DNA from: Aliamphritea ceti | GTDB taxonomy: Bacteria > Pseudomonadota > Gammaproteobacteria > Pseudomonadales > Balneatricaceae | Direction: 5' to 3' | Length of the DNA stretch: 64,000 nt | Assembly: GCF_024347215.1 (NCBI RefSeq) | Contig: NZ_AP025282.1 | Span: forward strand, 3,472,001-3,536,000 | In this document: in pieces, positions 1 through 7,551 of the stretch | Layout: each line of letters opens with the position of its first letter | Position numbering within the stretch: position 1 is the stretch's first letter | Notes under the pieces: generated by a model | Database searches by the model: none | What the model was told of the DNA's origin: nothing | Seen by the model: only the letters and a program-made list of their open reading frames with translations | Position numbers and translations under genes: made by a program

Positions 1-583
1 CATGATCAGTCTGTCTGACTTTATTGTGAATAACGGCGGCATACTGATCTGTACTGCCCTGGCGCTGTTAATTGCTTTTCATTACAGCTATCGCCACTTC
101 AGATTTAAAATGACCCTGCATAAACAACTGCTAAGGTTCCCGTTTATTTCCAGACTACTGATCAATCTGGAAACAGCCCGAATGCTGAACACACTCAATA
201 TAATGCTAAACAGCGGTGCGCCCCTGCTACAGGCATTAAGCGTAAGCCAGCAAACAGCAGCAAATATTTACTTCAAAACTCTTTTAAATAACCTGTCAGA
301 AAGCGTTCGGGAAGGTGGCAGTCTTAATAAAGCTATGGGACAGCTAAAACTCTTCCCACCAATTACGGTATTTATGGTTGCTAACGGTGAAATCTCAGGC
401 GAGTTGTCGCTCGCTTTAAAGAAGTCTGCCGAACAGCAGGAACACCAGCTAAATAACATCATAGCTATTACTACTCGGCTGGTAGAGCCGGTTCTCATCA
501 TCATCTTTGGGCTTATCGTTCTTGCTATTGTGCTGGCGATATTACTGCCAATCATGCAATTAAATGACCTCACGCAACTCTGA
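1..583 (+). CDS. gspF: Type II secretion inner-membrane platform protein GspF (C-terminal part)
   Basis: The reading frame runs in from the left edge. The visible 193 residues match the C-terminal half of GspF (family length about 400). A membrane segment lies near residues 14-34 of the fragment. It is followed by the second cytoplasmic helical T2SF domain, with the typical LETARMLNTLNIMLNSGAPL stretch, and a final hydrophobic segment near residues 163-187. GspF is the polytopic inner-membrane protein that couples the GspE ATPase to pseudopilus assembly. gspG follows 15 bases after its stop, as in the canonical gsp operon order. The N-terminal half, and presumably gspC, gspD and gspE, lie outside the window. 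Confidence 0.93.
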   Translation, partial: MISLSDFIVNNGGILICTALALLIAFHYSYRHFRFKMTLHKQLLRFPFISRLLINLETARMLNTLNIMLNSGAPLLQALSVSQQTAANIYFKTLLNNLSESVREGGSLNKAMGQLKLFPPITVFMVANGEISGELSLALKKSAEQQEHQLNNIIAITTRLVEPVLIIIFGLIVLAIVLAILLPIMQLNDLTQL

Positions 584-598
584 GCAGGGAGCACAACA

Positions 599-1054
599 AT
601 GCGTAATCTAAGCAATATTTGCCACCGCTATAAACCCCACACAAAGCAAACGGGGTTCACTTTGCTGGAAATAATGGTGGTCATCGTAATTTTGGGACTT
701 TTGGTTGCAATCGTTGCACCTAATGTCTTGCAAAATCAGGATATTGCGATGGTTGAAAAAGCTAAGGCGGATATTTCCGCATTGGAAAATGCCCTGGATA
801 TGTACAAGTTAGATAATCATAAATACCCATCAACAGATCAGGGGTTAGAGGCTCTGGTGAGTAAACCGACGATACCTCCCGCGCCCAAAAACTATCGAAT
901 GGACGGCTATATTAAGCGTCTTCCCAGCGATCCATGGGGCAACTCATACCAATACCTTTATCCCGGCGAGCATAACAGCTACGACATTTATTCACTTGGT
1001 GCGGACGGCAATACTGATGGCGAAGGAATGGCAGCAGATATCGCTAACTGGTAA
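599..1054 (+). CDS. gspG: Major type II secretion pseudopilin GspG
   Basis: The protein has 151 residues. A prepilin peptidase site is visible, with Gly19 before Phe20, the sequence GFTLLE, and the conserved Glu at mature position 5. A long hydrophobic helix follows. The C-terminal half carries the GspG signature: YPSTDQGLEALV, a proline-rich loop, LPSDPWGNSYQY, and SLGADGNTDGEG, which in the family forms the calcium site. GspG polymerises into the periplasmic pseudopilus that pushes substrates through the secretin. The ATG start has a purine-rich ribosome site (CAGGGAG) just upstream. Its last 38 bases overlap gspH, which suggests translational coupling. Confidence 0.96.
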   Translation: MRNLSNICHRYKPHTKQTGFTLLEIMVVIVILGLLVAIVAPNVLQNQDIAMVEKAKADISALENALDMYKLDNHKYPSTDQGLEALVSKPTIPPAPKNYRMDGYIKRLPSDPWGNSYQYLYPGEHNSYDIYSLGADGNTDGEGMAADIANW

Positions 1055-1484
1055 GCAATATGGCTTCACCCTGTTAGAACTGATGGTCGTGATTACCCTA
1101 ATCGGGCTTATCGGCAGCATTATTATCGCCAGGCCTTATGTAACAGCTAATGACAATAATCCTGCTGCTGAACTGGAAATACTCCTTAAGGAAATGGCTA
1201 ACAAAGCGCTTATAGAGCAACGCTGGTATGGAATGCAAACTGACACCGACAAATACCGGCTGATGCAATTCTCGAATAATGGCTGGACACCCGCAGGGAA
1301 GAAAAACTGGGTGGAACTGCCAGCCAATATGACACTTGAAGTATCCCCACAACCTGCAAACAGTGAAAGCAGAAAGGTTGTTATCTTCGCGTCGCCAGAC
1401 GGCCTGCTCAGCAATGTTAGCCTGATATTAGTCACCCCGGCTAAAGACATCATCTTAAGGGGCCCCTATGCACTCGCAGAATAA
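1017..1484 (+). CDS. gspH: Minor type II secretion pseudopilin GspH
   Basis: This is a minor pseudopilin of about 155 residues. The ATG at 1017 gives a short leader ending at Gly16, followed by FTLLELMVV with Glu at mature position 5. An in-frame TTG at 996 is possible but would give a less typical leader, so I chose the ATG. The start lies inside the end of gspG (38-base overlap), and the stop overlaps gspI by 17 bases. After the hydrophobic helix the globular part is poorly conserved, as is usual for GspH. GspH sits near the pseudopilus tip. The assignment rests on the prepilin motif, the size and the position between gspG and gspI. Confidence 0.88.
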   Translation: MAKEWQQISLTGKQYGFTLLELMVVITLIGLIGSIIIARPYVTANDNNPAAELEILLKEMANKALIEQRWYGMQTDTDKYRLMQFSNNGWTPAGKKNWVELPANMTLEVSPQPANSESRKVVIFASPDGLLSNVSLILVTPAKDIILRGPYALAE

Positions 1485-1857
1485 GCATCCAGCAAATACT
1501 AATTCCCGCTATAGCGGATTTACCTTGCTGGAAGTCATGGTGGCAGTTTTTGTACTGGGCGTGGCTGCGGCAGCAATTGTGCAGGCAACCAGCGCTTCAA
1601 TTCGGCATGCGGACGCTATTACTGAACGGCAACTGGCCCTTTGGGTTGCGAATAACACAATGACAATGGCGATGTTGCCGGAGAGCCCTACCAACCAGGA
1701 AGGCTCAAGTTCATTCGGAGGCTATACATATAACTGGCAATTACGTGCAGAGCACACGTCAACTGACAACTTTCAACGGCTCTCAGTAAAAGTATTTCGA
1801 CCCAACAGCCAAAACCATTATCTGGCACAGCTTACGGGGTTTAAATTCACAGAATGA
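1468..1857 (+). CDS. gspI: Minor type II secretion pseudopilin GspI
   Basis: The protein has 129 residues. The prepilin cleavage site lies after Gly17, followed by FTLLEVMVAVFVLGVAAAA, the classic GspI start with Glu5. The soluble domain contains the family pattern of a conserved helix (ERQLALWVANN) followed by a short beta sheet containing YNWQL. GspI nucleates the tip complex with GspJ and GspK. The gene overlaps gspH upstream. Its TGA stop overlaps the gspJ ATG in an ATGA, consistent with coupled translation. Confidence 0.92.
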   Translation: MHSQNKHPANTNSRYSGFTLLEVMVAVFVLGVAAAAIVQATSASIRHADAITERQLALWVANNTMTMAMLPESPTNQEGSSSFGGYTYNWQLRAEHTSTDNFQRLSVKVFRPNSQNHYLAQLTGFKFTE

Positions 1858-2483
1858 AATCAGCCCTGAACAGTTTCGCCGGCTTCACCATGATAGAGCT
1901 CCTGGTTGCCATTGCTATGACAGCATTAATCGGTCTGGCTGCCAACAGTATGCTGGACGTTATGCTACGCAGCGGTAAACTGCTAAATCAACAACAGGCA
2001 CAATTAATTCAGCTGGATTCAGGATTACGTATCATCCAGCGAGATTTACAACAACTGGTTCCCAGACAACTTAAGGGTGATGATTTCACCACTTCTTCTT
2101 TCGGTATGCTATTGCGACCAGTCAGTGAAGCTGTTGGCAGCAGTTTTATGGAATTTATTCGATTTAGTGCCTCCCCTTCCCTCAGACATGATACAACACA
2201 GCTGATACGGGTACGCTACCGGCTACTTGATACCAAGCTAATCAGAGAACAACGTCCTTTTCCTGCAATGCCGGACCAGCAAAGCTGGCATAAAATAGTC
2301 GTATTAGAAGAAATAAGCGCGATTAAAATTCAGCTTTATACTCAGCAGTGGCGGGAGTTATTTGGTAATTATCGAGCTACAGAGTTACCACTGGCGCTGC
2401 AATTAACCTTTCAGCACCCATACTGGCAAAATGCTGATCTTGTCGTAGCTCTTCCAACCGGAAACCAACCTGATGAAGCATAA
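1854..2483 (+). CDS. gspJ: Minor type II secretion pseudopilin GspJ
   Basis: The protein has 209 residues. A very short prepilin leader ends at Gly10, and FTMIELLVAIAMTALIG follows, with Glu at mature position 5. The family stretch near residues 55-65 (LRIIQRDLQQLVPR) is present, and the length is normal for GspJ. It is a tip pseudopilin that binds GspI and GspK. It starts in an ATGA overlap with gspI and ends 11 bases inside gspK. Confidence 0.93.
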   Translation: MKSALNSFAGFTMIELLVAIAMTALIGLAANSMLDVMLRSGKLLNQQQAQLIQLDSGLRIIQRDLQQLVPRQLKGDDFTTSSFGMLLRPVSEAVGSSFMEFIRFSASPSLRHDTTQLIRVRYRLLDTKLIREQRPFPAMPDQQSWHKIVVLEEISAIKIQLYTQQWRELFGNYRATELPLALQLTFQHPYWQNADLVVALPTGNQPDEA

Positions 2484-3438
2484 TCAGCAATCCGGTGCAG
2501 CTTTACTGATCGTACTATCTCTGATGGCTATTCTGACCATTATTCCGACAGAACTTTATGAGAAATCACGTTACAGCAGTAACCGTCTAAGCAGCTTGCA
2601 AAGCTTATTTCAGGCGCAATGGTTTGCACGTAGTGGCGAAAGCCACGCCTTACTTAAAATCCGCGAACTCCATAACCTTAAGGTGATTGAAGCCGGACAA
2701 CTGCGTACCGACTACCCTATAGAAAAAGGAAATATAAACATTCAGTTAACCCCTCTGCATAACTGTTTTAACCTCAACAGTCTTGACAGTAAGACACCTG
2801 AAGAACAGACAGAAACCAATAATCCCGATCGTTTAATAGCAATCAACAGCCTGAAACGTTTACTGCAACACTCAGGCATTCCATTACATACCAGTCGAAT
2901 ATTCACCAGCCGACTTGCCGACTGGATTGATCAGGACCAGCAGCCTCTGGACAGTTTTGGGCTTGAACGTGCAGGTATTAACACCCCCAAACCCAACAAT
3001 ACGCAGCTCATGAATACTGCTGAAATTTTCCGGTTAAATATTCTGGGCGTGCAAGAATTCGACAAAGTAAAACAACATTTATGTGCTCATATTAACGACT
3101 CCAGCCTGACCATCAATCCAAATGACTTAACCACCGAAGATACCGCTTTACTACAAGCAGTACTGGGTGATGCGCTGTCACCTGAAGCGATCAGACAACT
3201 CTTAGAAGCCAGACCCGCAGACGGTTATCAGGATATTAAGAGCTTCTTTACACAAGGCGTTTTTAAAGACACCGAGATCACTCCGGCAACAAAAGCAGCC
3301 TTCTCTCTGAAACGTAATTTCTTTCATGCAAAAATCGATGTGCACTACGACATTGCAAGAATCCGACTCAACAGCCTGTTAAGTATTAACAATGATAAAG
3401 GCACGGTGGTGGCACGATACTATGGAGCTATGCCATGA
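2473..3438 (+). CDS. gspK: Type II secretion tip pseudopilin GspK
   Basis: The protein has 321 residues, and large size is the hallmark of GspK. The leader ends at Gly8 and is followed by AALLIVLSLMAIL. Mature position 5 is not Glu, which is normal for GspK because it caps the pseudopilus. The soluble part contains the expected pattern: a FNLNSL motif near residue 95, the RLADWIDQDQQPL segment near 155-170 that belongs to the metal-binding/helical region of the family, and a helix-hairpin-helix-like insertion in the second half. It overlaps gspJ upstream and gspL downstream (ATGA). Confidence 0.94.
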   Translation: MKHNQQSGAALLIVLSLMAILTIIPTELYEKSRYSSNRLSSLQSLFQAQWFARSGESHALLKIRELHNLKVIEAGQLRTDYPIEKGNINIQLTPLHNCFNLNSLDSKTPEEQTETNNPDRLIAINSLKRLLQHSGIPLHTSRIFTSRLADWIDQDQQPLDSFGLERAGINTPKPNNTQLMNTAEIFRLNILGVQEFDKVKQHLCAHINDSSLTINPNDLTTEDTALLQAVLGDALSPEAIRQLLEARPADGYQDIKSFFTQGVFKDTEITPATKAAFSLKRNFFHAKIDVHYDIARIRLNSLLSINNDKGTVVARYYGAMP

Positions 3439-4631
3439 AAAAGCATACTGTCATCCATCTGTTAGCAGACGTGCAACAACAGCAGTGTAGCTGGATAGCG
3501 CTTCAGGCTAAGCACACCCCTTCGTCAGGAACCGTAGATCTAACTAATCTGGAAAGCCTTGCAAATCAGTTTCCAGACGCGGCTTGTCATGTCTACCTGC
3601 CCTCAGAACTGATCAGTTTTATCCGATTAGAATTACCCAATGTATCCGGAGCTGCCTTACAAACGATTCCCTTTCAGATAGAAGAGTTTCTCGCCGAACC
3701 TCTGGAACACTGCCACATAGCTTACAGACATAACGGTACAGACAGTGCCGAGACCCTTACCTGCAAACGGGACATTATTACAAGATGGCAAGCGTCGTTT
3801 GAGGACTCGGGTCTGGACCTGCAATGTCTGACAGCAGATATATTCCTGCTTGACTCAGAACATCCGACCCTGTGGATAGATACCAACCGCATACTCGTTC
3901 ACAGCTGTCTATATAAAGGCGCACTTCCTGCTGAAATTCTGCCGCATATACTGGAAAGACATGACACAACTGAGTTGCAAATATTATCCTGCTCAGGCAT
4001 ATCAACAGAAAGCTCAGAAACATTACGGCAAAGTAAAATAACGCCGCTGGTACGGCAGTCAATCTTTACACAGGAAGCGGTCTTAAAAGCTCAAAAGTCA
4101 TCTGTAAATCTTTTATCCGGAGAGTTTGCTAAATATACGGTTTTCGATAAGTTCCGCAGCTTGGTCACAGCTCCGGCAATAACTGCCGTTTTCTGTCTGC
4201 TACTCTGGTTAACCAGTAATTTACTGGGTAATTATCAGCTGGAAAAAAGCATACAGCACGCAGATCAAGAAATGACAGCCTTGTATAAAACGCTGTACCC
4301 ACAGGCTAAAAAAATCATAAACCCTGCCAGCCAGATGCGTGCAAATATCAAGCGACAGCAAGACCGTCCGTCGCACCTGTCTTTCATTAGTCAACTTCAT
4401 CAGATAGCTCAACTCCTCAGCCCAGGAGAGCTACATATCAAAAGTATTCGCTACAATCAAAATAACCAAAGCTTACAAATACTGCTTAACGCTAACGGAT
4501 TCGCGCCTCTGGAACAGATTCAAGCACAACTAAAACATCAAAACCTGAACTATAAATTTGGCGATTTAATACAAACCCCTGAAGGCGTATCAGGGCTCAT
4601 CAATTTGTTACCTAACACGCAAGGAAGCTAA
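3435..4631 (+). CDS. gspL: Type II secretion assembly-platform protein GspL
   Basis: The protein has 398 residues. The N-terminal 230 or so form the actin-like cytoplasmic domain that binds the GspE ATPase. The segment with QTIPFQIEEFLAEP near residues 78-92 is characteristic of that domain. A single membrane helix lies at about 243-262 (ITAVFCLLLWLTSN). The remaining 130 residues are a periplasmic coiled segment and a ferredoxin-like fold. The start overlaps gspK in an ATGA, and gspM begins one base after the stop. Confidence 0.92.
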   Translation: MKKHTVIHLLADVQQQQCSWIALQAKHTPSSGTVDLTNLESLANQFPDAACHVYLPSELISFIRLELPNVSGAALQTIPFQIEEFLAEPLEHCHIAYRHNGTDSAETLTCKRDIITRWQASFEDSGLDLQCLTADIFLLDSEHPTLWIDTNRILVHSCLYKGALPAEILPHILERHDTTELQILSCSGISTESSETLRQSKITPLVRQSIFTQEAVLKAQKSSVNLLSGEFAKYTVFDKFRSLVTAPAITAVFCLLLWLTSNLLGNYQLEKSIQHADQEMTALYKTLYPQAKKIINPASQMRANIKRQQDRPSHLSFISQLHQIAQLLSPGELHIKSIRYNQNNQSLQILLNANGFAPLEQIQAQLKHQNLNYKFGDLIQTPEGVSGLINLLPNTQGS

Positions 4632-4632
4632 T

Positions 4633-5109
4633 ATGACAAAGGATTACCTTTCACGCCTCAGCCCCAAAGAATTAAAAACCCTGGCGATTGCGATTCCAAC
4701 CATTCTTTTACTTTTCTCATGGTTGCTGCTGATAAAACCTGTATTGGAAAGTAACCAGCAATTACAGCAACAATTAAAACGTAAGCAAGCTGATCTGGCA
4801 TGGATGCAAAAAGCTCGTTATCAGATTTCTCCGCCGCTCAAACAAAGCCAGCCATCAACGGAGATTAACCTGAGACAACAAATTAATGATGTATTTTCCC
4901 GAAAAAATATCAGTTCATCACGGCTTAACAGTAGTGGGACTGAGCAACTTTCAATGACTGTTGATTCAGCAGAATTCAATCATCTTATCGACGCAATAAC
5001 GACGTTGGAAAACAAAAGTATTCTTCTCACACAGGGCCATATCACTCCTCTGCAGAGCACGGGAATAGTGACTGCAAAACTGACATTCAGCTACGGAACT
5101 GAGAAATGA
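4633..5109 (+). CDS. gspM: Type II secretion protein GspM
   Basis: The protein has 158 residues with the standard GspM layout. A short cytoplasmic stretch contains LSPKELKTL. One membrane helix follows at about residues 17-36, then a periplasmic helix and a small domain. GspM partners GspL in the inner-membrane platform. A ribosome site (CAAGGAAG) lies at the end of gspL, and its own TGA overlaps the gspN ATG. Sequence conservation in this family is low, so position and topology carry much of the assignment. Confidence 0.88.
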   Translation: MTKDYLSRLSPKELKTLAIAIPTILLLFSWLLLIKPVLESNQQLQQQLKRKQADLAWMQKARYQISPPLKQSQPSTEINLRQQINDVFSRKNISSSRLNSSGTEQLSMTVDSAEFNHLIDAITTLENKSILLTQGHITPLQSTGIVTAKLTFSYGTEK

Positions 5110-5768
5110 GATATTTACTGTTAACATTTTTCTGTAGCTTTTTCATCGCCGCTATTGCACTACTACCCGCCAGGCTATTAGAGAGTTATTTACAAAACTA
5201 CGGCATTTCTTCGTTTACATTAGAAGGAAATTTATTAACCGGAACAGCAACCAGCAGTCGGTATCCTGACTCAGCCTTTCACTGGCAATTAGATTTACTA
5301 TCTCTCATTACATTTTCGCCTAGCTGGCAACTTAAATCCGCGACTGGCACATTCAATCTGACTCCGGCTTTAACCAGTACTAATATCAAGGCGCTTAATG
5401 GTTACGGCAGAATAAATGATCTTTTAAGGTTAGTAACCTTCCCCGCTAACCTGACGGGTAAGTACCAACTTGATATTAAGCACCTGGATCTCAGCGGGTG
5501 TAATGAAAATACAGTCATCCAGCTAACAGCCAACAGAATACACAGCAAAGAACCCGCAATTAACTGGGGCGCATTGCAAACCGACTGGACCTGCGAGAAC
5601 AGCTCATGGCAGGTGATACCAATACTGTCCAACAGTGAAGTTAAACTTAATGGACGATTAGTCATTGGTCCCGATACAAACATCGTTAGCGAACTTAAAT
5701 TCGAATCTGACAACCAACAAATCCAGATGAATCTAAATGCTATTACGCCAAGCAAAGCTAACCGGTAG
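5106..5768 (+). CDS. gspN: Type II secretion protein GspN
   Basis: The protein has 220 residues: an N-terminal signal or anchor helix (about 4-22) followed by a beta-rich periplasmic region typical of GspN. It contains an LPARLLESYL-like opening and repeated two-cysteine loops near residues 130 and 155. GspN is an accessory protein present in only part of the T2SS-bearing bacteria, and its exact role is unsettled. It is the last gene of the operon, starting in an ATGA overlap with gspM. It is somewhat shorter than many homologues (about 250). No clear hairpin terminator follows. Confidence 0.82.
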   Translation: MRYLLLTFFCSFFIAAIALLPARLLESYLQNYGISSFTLEGNLLTGTATSSRYPDSAFHWQLDLLSLITFSPSWQLKSATGTFNLTPALTSTNIKALNGYGRINDLLRLVTFPANLTGKYQLDIKHLDLSGCNENTVIQLTANRIHSKEPAINWGALQTDWTCENSSWQVIPILSNSEVKLNGRLVIGPDTNIVSELKFESDNQQIQMNLNAITPSKANR

Positions 5769-6037
5769 AGCCAAAAATGCTTAAACACATTTTTGAAACT
5801 CATCTAACAACAGTAATATCTAATCCAGCTTTTTCACTCAGTGTAAAACAATGAACAATAGAATTGCTCTTCTATGCAGCCTGATTCACCGAAGCAACAC
5901 TATTCTGCAAAGCAAAATGATACACACTGAGTATCTCTAGCCGGCTTTTACTATCTAGATACCCTTGCCTGACACCTCTATATTCACACTCAAAAACCCC
6001 ACGGTATTAACTGTTGAAACTTTTTTCACTGACAGAG
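5769..6037. other. Intergenic stretch between gspN and the marR promoter
   Basis: About 270 bases, fairly AT-rich, with no credible reading frame and no strong terminator hairpin. The right-hand end runs into the promoter and operator of the MarR-family gene, which are listed separately. I see nothing else that can be supported. Confidence 0.5.
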
Positions 6038-6067
6038 TTTACAGCTCACACAAGCTTCACATATACT
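6038..6067 (+). promoter_or_regulatory. Predicted sigma-70 promoter of the marR gene
   Basis: A -35 element TTTACA (6038-6043) and a -10 element TATACT (6062-6067) are separated by 18 bases. The spacing and sequence match a sigma-70 promoter, and transcription would begin within the palindrome that follows. The prediction is by eye only. Confidence 0.6.
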
Positions 6068-6090
6068 TGAGTAATCAAGCATTACTTAAG
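6066..6090. promoter_or_regulatory. Palindromic operator, probable MarR autoregulatory site
   Basis: The inverted repeat CTTGAGTAAT, five bases, ATTACTTAAG has 10-base arms with a single mismatch. It overlaps the -10 element on one side and the ribosome-binding site on the other, immediately before the MarR-family start codon. Dimeric MarR proteins commonly bind such sites to repress their own gene. Binding by this protein is inferred from position only. Confidence 0.65.
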
Positions 6091-6100
6091 GACTTGTAAT

Positions 6101-6520
6101 ATGTCAGAACAATCACTGGAAGCAAGCTTTGTCATTCAAACCTCAATGCTCGCCTCTAAATTAATAAAGAGAGTCGATGGCCAACTAAGCATTCATGGTA
6201 TTAGCTTTACTGAATTCATGATCATGCGTCATTTGAATTCTTCAGCGCTTAAAACCATGCGACGCATTGAAATAGCAGAAGCTGTAGGTATAAGTGCATC
6301 TGGTGTAACACGGTTAATAGCACCGATGGAAAAAATGGGCATAGTAGAAAAAGAATCGAATCCCAGAGATGCTCGTCAGAGCCTGGTCAAGCTATCGAAG
6401 GCGGGCCAACGTTTATTTGAAGATGCATCTTTAAGCTTCGAAGACTGTTCAAAACATATGCTGCAACCGCTAAGTAGCAATCAGCTGGAAAAGCTCATAG
6501 AACTTTCAGGCAAGTTATAG
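6101..6520 (+). CDS. MarR-family transcriptional regulator
   Basis: The protein has 139 residues with a MarR winged helix. A dimerisation helix opens the protein and is followed by FTEFMIMRHL (about 37-46). The recognition region is VGISASGVTRLIAPMEKMGIVEK (about 64-86), and the beta-wing is NPRDARQSLVKLSKAGQRL. The wing sequence with Asp-Ala-Arg is typical of the family. It should act as a homodimeric repressor or activator responsive to a small ligand. The ligand and targets cannot be read from the sequence. The ATG is preceded by AAGGA at good spacing, and a strong palindrome overlaps its promoter, which suggests autoregulation. The adjacent DUF2937 gene may be a target, being 138 bases downstream on the same strand. 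Confidence 0.9.
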   Translation: MSEQSLEASFVIQTSMLASKLIKRVDGQLSIHGISFTEFMIMRHLNSSALKTMRRIEIAEAVGISASGVTRLIAPMEKMGIVEKESNPRDARQSLVKLSKAGQRLFEDASLSFEDCSKHMLQPLSSNQLEKLIELSGKL

Positions 6521-6658
6521 AGTAATATTTAATATAGAGACACGTATCCAGATAACCTGCTTCGCTCCAGCCAGACGATGCGCTTCGTTCGGACAATCCA
6601 AGCTTCATATGGTTTTCCGATTTTTTGCAAGTAGCAGCTAACATCTAAGGAGAACAAC

Positions 6659-7183
6659 TTGATTGGAAAATTATTAGATAAGCTGGTTTTCGGGGTCACG
6701 CTTATTTTCGCCCTGCAGATACCTCAGCTGGCTGATCATTACCAACAGTTTTTATCCGGTATGTATCAGGCTACAAAATCGCAAGTCGAAGGTTATGAAT
6801 CCACCGCCAGCCGATATGAATATCCGTCTGTCAGAGCAATGGTTGAGCATCATCTTAAAAACGATGTCAAAAGCGTACGGGCTGACGCACAGCAAAAGCT
6901 AGCAACCCTTGAACTATTTGAAGAATTAGAGGCAGGCATACAAATATTGAAGAGTGGCAACATCATAGATAAAGCAACCTATATGCTTAACCCTGTTAGA
7001 TATGACTACTTGGAAAAAACCGTTCATAACTTCAAGCCAGGAATCCCTTTAACGACGAATGGCATAGTTTTCGGAATAGTTTTTGGATTAGTGGTAAACC
7101 TTCTGATCACCTTTCCATTCGTAATCTGGTCTAAACGCAAAAGGCATCACACGCGAAGCGCCAAAGATATACGCTCTGCTTAA
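6659..7183 (+). CDS. DUF2937-family membrane protein
   Basis: The protein has 174 residues. The opening, LLDKLVFGVTLIFALQIPQLADHYQQFLSG, matches the DUF2937 pattern: one hydrophobic segment at about 8-24, then a long soluble helical region. A second membrane segment follows at about 138-160 (IVFGIVFGLVVNLLITFPFVIW), with a basic tail. The function of the family is unknown. The start is TTG at 6659, supported by AAGGAGA seven bases upstream. No in-frame ATG gives a complete first membrane segment. It lies 138 bases after marR on the same strand and might be co-transcribed. No terminator is evident after it. Confidence 0.78.
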   Translation: MIGKLLDKLVFGVTLIFALQIPQLADHYQQFLSGMYQATKSQVEGYESTASRYEYPSVRAMVEHHLKNDVKSVRADAQQKLATLELFEELEAGIQILKSGNIIDKATYMLNPVRYDYLEKTVHNFKPGIPLTTNGIVFGIVFGLVVNLLITFPFVIWSKRKRHHTRSAKDIRSA

Positions 7184-7551
7184 TCTAATGTGTCTTGGTG
7201 TCCATGACAGTCTGGGAAAAATGGCGCAAGACTAAAATACACGACTCTTTATCTGCTCTGAATAACCTCCTCCAATCAATACCAGTTAATTGGCTACTAA
7301 CTTATTTATAACAAGTTAGTAGTTAAGCTAGATAACTCATACACAAGGAAACGCTATTCACACTAGTCAGGTACCTCCATCAACAACAAATTATACTTTC
7401 ACGATAATATGTAGCTAAAGATCATAATTTTATTAAGAATCTAACAAAATGGCTTCGTTTGTTATATTAGATTATCATCAAAAAAATTCGGCATTATCAC
7501 CACCCCTATATAAACTGGAAAAGTGAATTTCACTACACAACATTTTTATGA
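7184..7551. other. AT-rich intergenic region
   Basis: About 370 bases with many A/T runs and no convincing reading frame, terminator or RNA gene. It separates the MarR/DUF2937 pair from the convergent sulfatase gene and marks the left edge of the AT-rich segment that continues to about 10.2 kb. Confidence 0.45.
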
